Part shown: positions 38,607 to 41,541 of the stretch, piece by piece
How positions within the stretch are numbered: position 1 is the stretch's first letter
Layout: the number at the start of each line of letters is the position of its first letter
Assembly: GCA_005804965.1 (NCBI GenBank)
Contig: SYOC01000080.1
Coordinates: 1-41,541, forward strand
DNA from: Pseudomonadota bacterium
GTDB lineage: Bacteria > Desulfobacterota > Binatia > Bin18
Length of the DNA stretch: 41,541 nt
Reading direction: 5' to 3'
Position numbers and translations under genes: made by a program
The notes under the pieces: generated by a model
Seen by the model: only the letters and a program-made list of their open reading frames with translations
Told to the model about the DNA's origin: nothing
The model's database searches: none

Positions 38607-39470
38607 CTATGCGCTCCGATACTTTCCCTCCTGCTCCAACCACCAATCAATACCCACCCGCTGGAAAATATCCATTGGACTCAGCACCGGACCTTCGTGC
38701 CAATCCGTGCCAGTTGCTTGCAGATCTTTCAGTGCTTGCTCAATCGCTAGCGTCGCCGCCATCAAGCTGACCACCGGAAAAATGACCATTTTATAGCCAA
38801 GATTTTCCAGCTCAGTCACCGTCAGCCCAGGCGTTTTTCCACCTGGGACTTGGTTGCTCAGGAGCGGAGCTTTGATCTCCCGCGCCACGCGCTCAATCTC
38901 TTCGCGGCTGGTGGGAGCCTCGACAAAAATTACGTCGGCCCCGGCTTCGCGATACAACAATCCACGCTCGATAGCGTCGTCGATGCCGTTGACAGCACGG
39001 GCGTCGGTGCGGGCAATAATGACGAAGTCCGGGTCAGAACGGTGCTCCGAAGCCGCACGGATTTTCTCCGCGAACTCTTTGGCAGGAATCACGGCTTTCC
39101 CGGCAATATGGCCGCATTTTTTAGGAAAGACTTGGTCTTCCAGGTGCAGAGCCGCCACACCAGCGCGTTCGTACTCGCGCACGGTGCGGATGACATTCAA
39201 AGGATTGCCATACCCAGTGTCAGCGTCAGCAATTAGCGGGACAGTAATACAGCTTGCGATATGTCCGGCATGCGTTGCCATTTCGGTTAAAGTGGTCAGC
39301 CCGACATCTGGTTGACCGAGCGCCGACGCCGCCGTCCCAGCACCCGTCATGTAGACGGCCTTGAATCCATGACGCTCAATCAAACGTGCCGAGATCCCGT
39401 CATACGCGCCAGGAGCGACGATGATGCCAGGTCCATTCAACATTTGCCGGAGTTGAGTTGTTACACGCAT
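38607..39470 (-). CDS. Isocitrate lyase/PEP mutase family protein
   Basis: A 287-residue alpha/beta-barrel enzyme of the isocitrate lyase/PEP mutase superfamily, acting on a C-C or P-C bond next to a carboxylate with Mg2+. It shows APGAYDGISARLIERHGFKAVYMTGAG, the metal loop LIADADTGYGN near residue 82, the catalytic LEDQVFPKKCGH near 114 with the Cys of methylisocitrate-lyase-type enzymes, and VIIARTDAR near 155. It is most like 2-methylisocitrate lyase or oxaloacetate decarboxylase; substrate unknown. ATG 39470 has GGGAGGAAA, so a 29-residue extension is dropped. No prpC or prpD is near. It follows the MFS gene with 83 bp between. Confidence 0.9.
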   Translation of the reverse strand: MRVTTQLRQMLNGPGIIVAPGAYDGISARLIERHGFKAVYMTGAGTAASALGQPDVGLTTLTEMATHAGHIASCITVPLIADADTGYGNPLNVIRTVREYERAGVAALHLEDQVFPKKCGHIAGKAVIPAKEFAEKIRAASEHRSDPDFVIIARTDARAVNGIDDAIERGLLYREAGADVIFVEAPTSREEIERVAREIKAPLLSNQVPGGKTPGLTVTELENLGYKMVIFPVVSLMAATLAIEQALKDLQATGTDWHEGPVLSPMDIFQRVGIDWWLEQEGKYRSA

Positions 39471-39553
39471 GGGAATTTCCTCCCTCCCCAGTTTTCTCGT
39501 CTTTGAGTAGTTCTTGTTTTCTCTCAGCACTGCGTACTCGTCACTCAGCACTG

Positions 39554-40804
39554 TCATAGCGCATTAACACGTCGCAAGTGCGGGAAAAGCCACGACCACA
39601 CGCCAACAATCATCAGCGTGCCGATGCCACCGATGAGCGCTGCTGGCACGACACCAAACCAAGCAGCAGTCACACCAGATTCAAATTCTCCTAGTTCATT
39701 AGAGGCCCCGATGAAAACCGACTCCACCGCGCTGACACGCCCGCGCATCTCGTCCGGCGTAGACACCTGGACCACCACCCGGCGAATCACCACGCTCACC
39801 ATGTCTGAAGCGCCCAGGACGACAAGCATCCCCATCGACAACCACAAATGCTCAGACAGGGCAAATCCAATAGTAGCTAAGCCAAACACAGCGACAGTAA
39901 GAAACAAGGTCGTGCCCATATTCGAACGAATCGGACGATACGCGAGAAAAGCCGCCATCCCCAGAGCACCAACGGCGGGCGCACTACGTAAAAGCCCGAG
40001 TCCCCAAGGGCCGACATGCAAAATGTCCCGCGCAAAGATCGGCAGCAACGCGGTCGTACCGCCTAAAAGTACGGCAAATAAATCCAGCGAGATGGCACCT
40101 AGCACAACCGGGTGGCCGCGAATAAAGGCGACCCCAGCTACGACCGATTCCCAGGTCACGGCTTTGCGGTCTCCGCCAACAACCCGCAAGCGAATCACAG
40201 CGATTTGCAACGCCGCTACTAACAACAAGGCCACACAGGAGCCGTACACGATTCCCGGGGAAACGGCATACAGCAAACCGCCGAGCGCCGGCCCGATGAT
40301 CGACGCCGACTGGCGTGCAGAAGAGGTGAGCGCCGCTGCTCGCACGAATTGTTCGGCGGGGACGAGATTCGGTAATAAAGACGCGGAGGCCGGGAACTCG
40401 AAGGCACGTGCCGCACCGGTAAGTCCCAAGACGCCGAAGATCAAAGCCACCTGGGTGTTACCCACAAGCGTCAAAGACAGCAACGCTACAGCACAGAGCA
40501 TTTGCAGCGCGAGGCAACCGAGCAACACCCGGCTGCGGTCGTAACGATCGGCCACCTGCCCAGCCACCAACGCCAACACACACACCGGAAGAAACTGCGC
40601 CAAGCCCACAAAACCAAGGTCCAGCGGGCGCTGGGTCATCTCATACACTTGCCAGCCAATGGCCACACTTTGCATCTGCGCAGCAAAAATCGCACAGAGT
40701 TGAGAGAGCCAGTATTGGCGAAAACCGCGTTGTTGAAAGATCGCTGTTGCAGCACCACTGCCCGGCTCCTCAGAGGCCGCGCCACGATCAGCGCTATGCG
40801 TCAT
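39554..40804 (-). CDS. MFS transporter, EntS-like
   Basis: A 416-residue major facilitator with about 12 membrane helices, of the EntS/DHA3 exporter group. The N-terminal cytoplasmic tail is 25-30 residues, then FRQYWLSQLCAIFAAQMQSVAIGWQVYEMTQRPLDLGFVGLAQFLPV, and the conserved loop-2 motif GQVADRYDRSRVLLG (residues near 80). Its second half repeats the fold with a similar loop GRVSAVESVFIGASNELGEFESG. ATG 40804 has AGGAA. It likely exports a small amphipathic metabolite or siderophore, but no biosynthesis genes are adjacent. Confidence 0.88.
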   Translation of the reverse strand: MTHSADRGAASEEPGSGAATAIFQQRGFRQYWLSQLCAIFAAQMQSVAIGWQVYEMTQRPLDLGFVGLAQFLPVCVLALVAGQVADRYDRSRVLLGCLALQMLCAVALLSLTLVGNTQVALIFGVLGLTGAARAFEFPASASLLPNLVPAEQFVRAAALTSSARQSASIIGPALGGLLYAVSPGIVYGSCVALLLVAALQIAVIRLRVVGGDRKAVTWESVVAGVAFIRGHPVVLGAISLDLFAVLLGGTTALLPIFARDILHVGPWGLGLLRSAPAVGALGMAAFLAYRPIRSNMGTTLFLTVAVFGLATIGFALSEHLWLSMGMLVVLGASDMVSVVIRRVVVQVSTPDEMRGRVSAVESVFIGASNELGEFESGVTAAWFGVVPAALIGGIGTLMIVGVWSWLFPHLRRVNAL

Positions 40805-40973
40805 GCACCGTTCCTGTCACAGTCCAACTCTCCTCCACACAGGCAACACAGAACTGTTGGCGTTTTCATCCGAAGCCTCGACCATACCCAGGGAAACCGC
40901 CGCGATCAAGCTTGCGCTTTGCTTGTACTACAGGAGCAGACGCACGACGCATTCGGTGCTAACAGAAGAAACC

Positions 40974-41225
40974 ATGACTGCTAAAGAATGGTTCACTGGA
41001 TTTGCTGCTGCATTAGGCATTGCTCCCCCGACCGGCGATGAGGTACGGGACTTGTTACAACTCGCTGGCGAAGCCGCCCATGCTTCGGAACGCATAGCTG
41101 CACCCGTCACTTGCTGGCTGATTGCCCGTGCCGGCCTCACACCAACGGAAGCGTTGCAGAGACTGACCCATTGGCAGGAACGCGGGTTCCCCTTGCCACA
41201 AGAGCTGCCCACCAACAAAGAATAA
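40974..41225 (+). CDS. DUF6457 domain protein
   Basis: A small protein of 83 residues of the DUF6457 type: MTAKEWFTGFAAALGIAPPTGDEVRDLLQLAGEAAHASERIAAPVTCWLIARAGLTPTEALQRL. Such helical domains also form the tail of MobA-like molybdopterin enzymes, and some stand alone near molybdenum-cofactor genes. ATG 40974 has only AGAAGAAA as a weak ribosome site, but the domain starts at this Met. A longer frame from 40803 has no support. Function unknown. Confidence 0.7.
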   Translation: MTAKEWFTGFAAALGIAPPTGDEVRDLLQLAGEAAHASERIAAPVTCWLIARAGLTPTEALQRLTHWQERGFPLPQELPTNKE

Positions 41226-41275
41226 ATTTGTTATTTTCAGCAAAAATAGCGAGTCGCCAACCGAGCACGATACCC

Positions 41276-41443
41276 ATGGCCCAACCGCATACATCTTACA
41301 CACGCCTCGCCGCCCGTATGAACGACATCACTGCATTCGAGGCGGTTGATCTCTTCACCAAAGCCCGTCGCCTCGAAGCCGAAGGTCGGTCGATTATTCA
41401 TAGAACTGGTTGCAAGTTGTACGAACCGGACAAAGTGCTGTAA
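41276..41443 (+). pseudogene. 5' fragment of a PLP-dependent aminotransferase gene
   Basis: A 55-residue frame whose first part follows the N-terminus of class I/II aminotransferases (LAARMNDITAFEAVDLFTKARRLEAEGRSIIH, normally continued as a GEPDFPTP motif). After IIH the sequence loses that motif, gives a weak EPDK echo and ends with TAA. So only the extreme start of the enzyme is left. The start ATG 41276 has no clear ribosome site. Alternatively it is an unrelated small protein. Confidence 0.5.
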
Positions 41444-41493
41444 AGAGAAGAGGTTGAGTGATTATTCTCAGAAGCATCCTCGGAGACAATGCC

Positions 41494-41541
41494 ATGCCAC
41501 GTTCGCCATTTGCTACGGCAGCCCAGCCCGCTTCCACCGCC
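41494..41541 (+). CDS. Possible start of a CDS running off the window
   Basis: ATG 41494 is preceded by CGGAG and opens a frame of 16 codons that is free of stops to the window edge (MPRSPFATAAQPASTA). It is too short to identify. Partial at the 3' end. Confidence 0.3.
   Translation, partial: MPRSPFATAAQPASTA

Overview
The window reads as a stretch of bacterial chromosome of moderately high GC, with dense short-spaced genes and mostly clear Shine-Dalgarno-led starts. The mix of families suggests an uncultured Desulfobacterota/Binatota-like bacterium: two MaoC-type dehydratases, hydantoinase A/B, MMPL-type RND exporters, DUF1329, TIGR03032, SMP-30, SnoaL-like proteins and an apparent selenoprotein. 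This placement is inference from gene content; no rRNA or tRNA is visible, and I see no CRISPR array, prophage or intact insertion sequence.

Layout. 1-3 kb: two metallophosphoesterases flanking a secreted ten-cysteine protein, then a pair of hotdog dehydratases. 3-5 kb: acetolactate synthase large subunit, overlapped by a small divergent cold-shock-like gene and closed by a strong terminator. 5.3-5.8 kb: a GNAT acetyltransferase. 6.1-9.0 kb: the conserved rplU-rpmA-obgE-proB cluster (minus strand), with a terminator between rpmA and obgE. 9.1-12.2 kb: divergent cell-wall genes, an M23 endopeptidase and mltG. 12.2-16.3 kb: a glutamine-rich membrane protein, a MoxR ATPase and an orphan NtrC-type regulator. 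16.3-21 kb: a DUF1329 protein, an RND exporter gene broken by a stop at codon 2 and a frameshift, and a coiled-coil membrane protein built on 33-bp repeats.

21-26 kb: hyuB and hyuA separated by a DUF433/DUF5615 toxin-antitoxin pair. 26-30 kb: small minus-strand genes (two SnoaL-like proteins, a Cys-rich protein, a peroxiredoxin, an ABM-fold monooxygenase, a damaged Doc toxin with its AbrB-like antitoxin, an SMP-30 protein). The peroxiredoxin has an in-frame TGA exactly at its peroxidatic position and is best read as a selenoprotein of 156 aa. 30-35.6 kb: a TIGR03032-TPR-glycosyltransferase-like fusion and an intact paralogue of the broken RND exporter, also ending in a cyclic-nucleotide-binding domain. 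35.6-41.5 kb: an amidohydrolase remnant, a dimethylformamidase-like protein, a RidA-family protein, an isocitrate lyase/PEP mutase family enzyme, an MFS transporter, a DUF6457 protein and the 5' fragment of an aminotransferase gene.

The genes combine a housekeeping core (translation, proline and branched-chain amino acid synthesis, wall remodelling) with accessory catabolic and envelope functions. Signs of gene decay are frequent: the RND gene, doc, the amidohydrolase and the aminotransferase. The most interesting items are the selenocysteine peroxiredoxin, the two cNMP-domain RND exporters (one broken at a canonical slippery heptamer), and the toxin-antitoxin pair lodged between the hydantoinase subunits.
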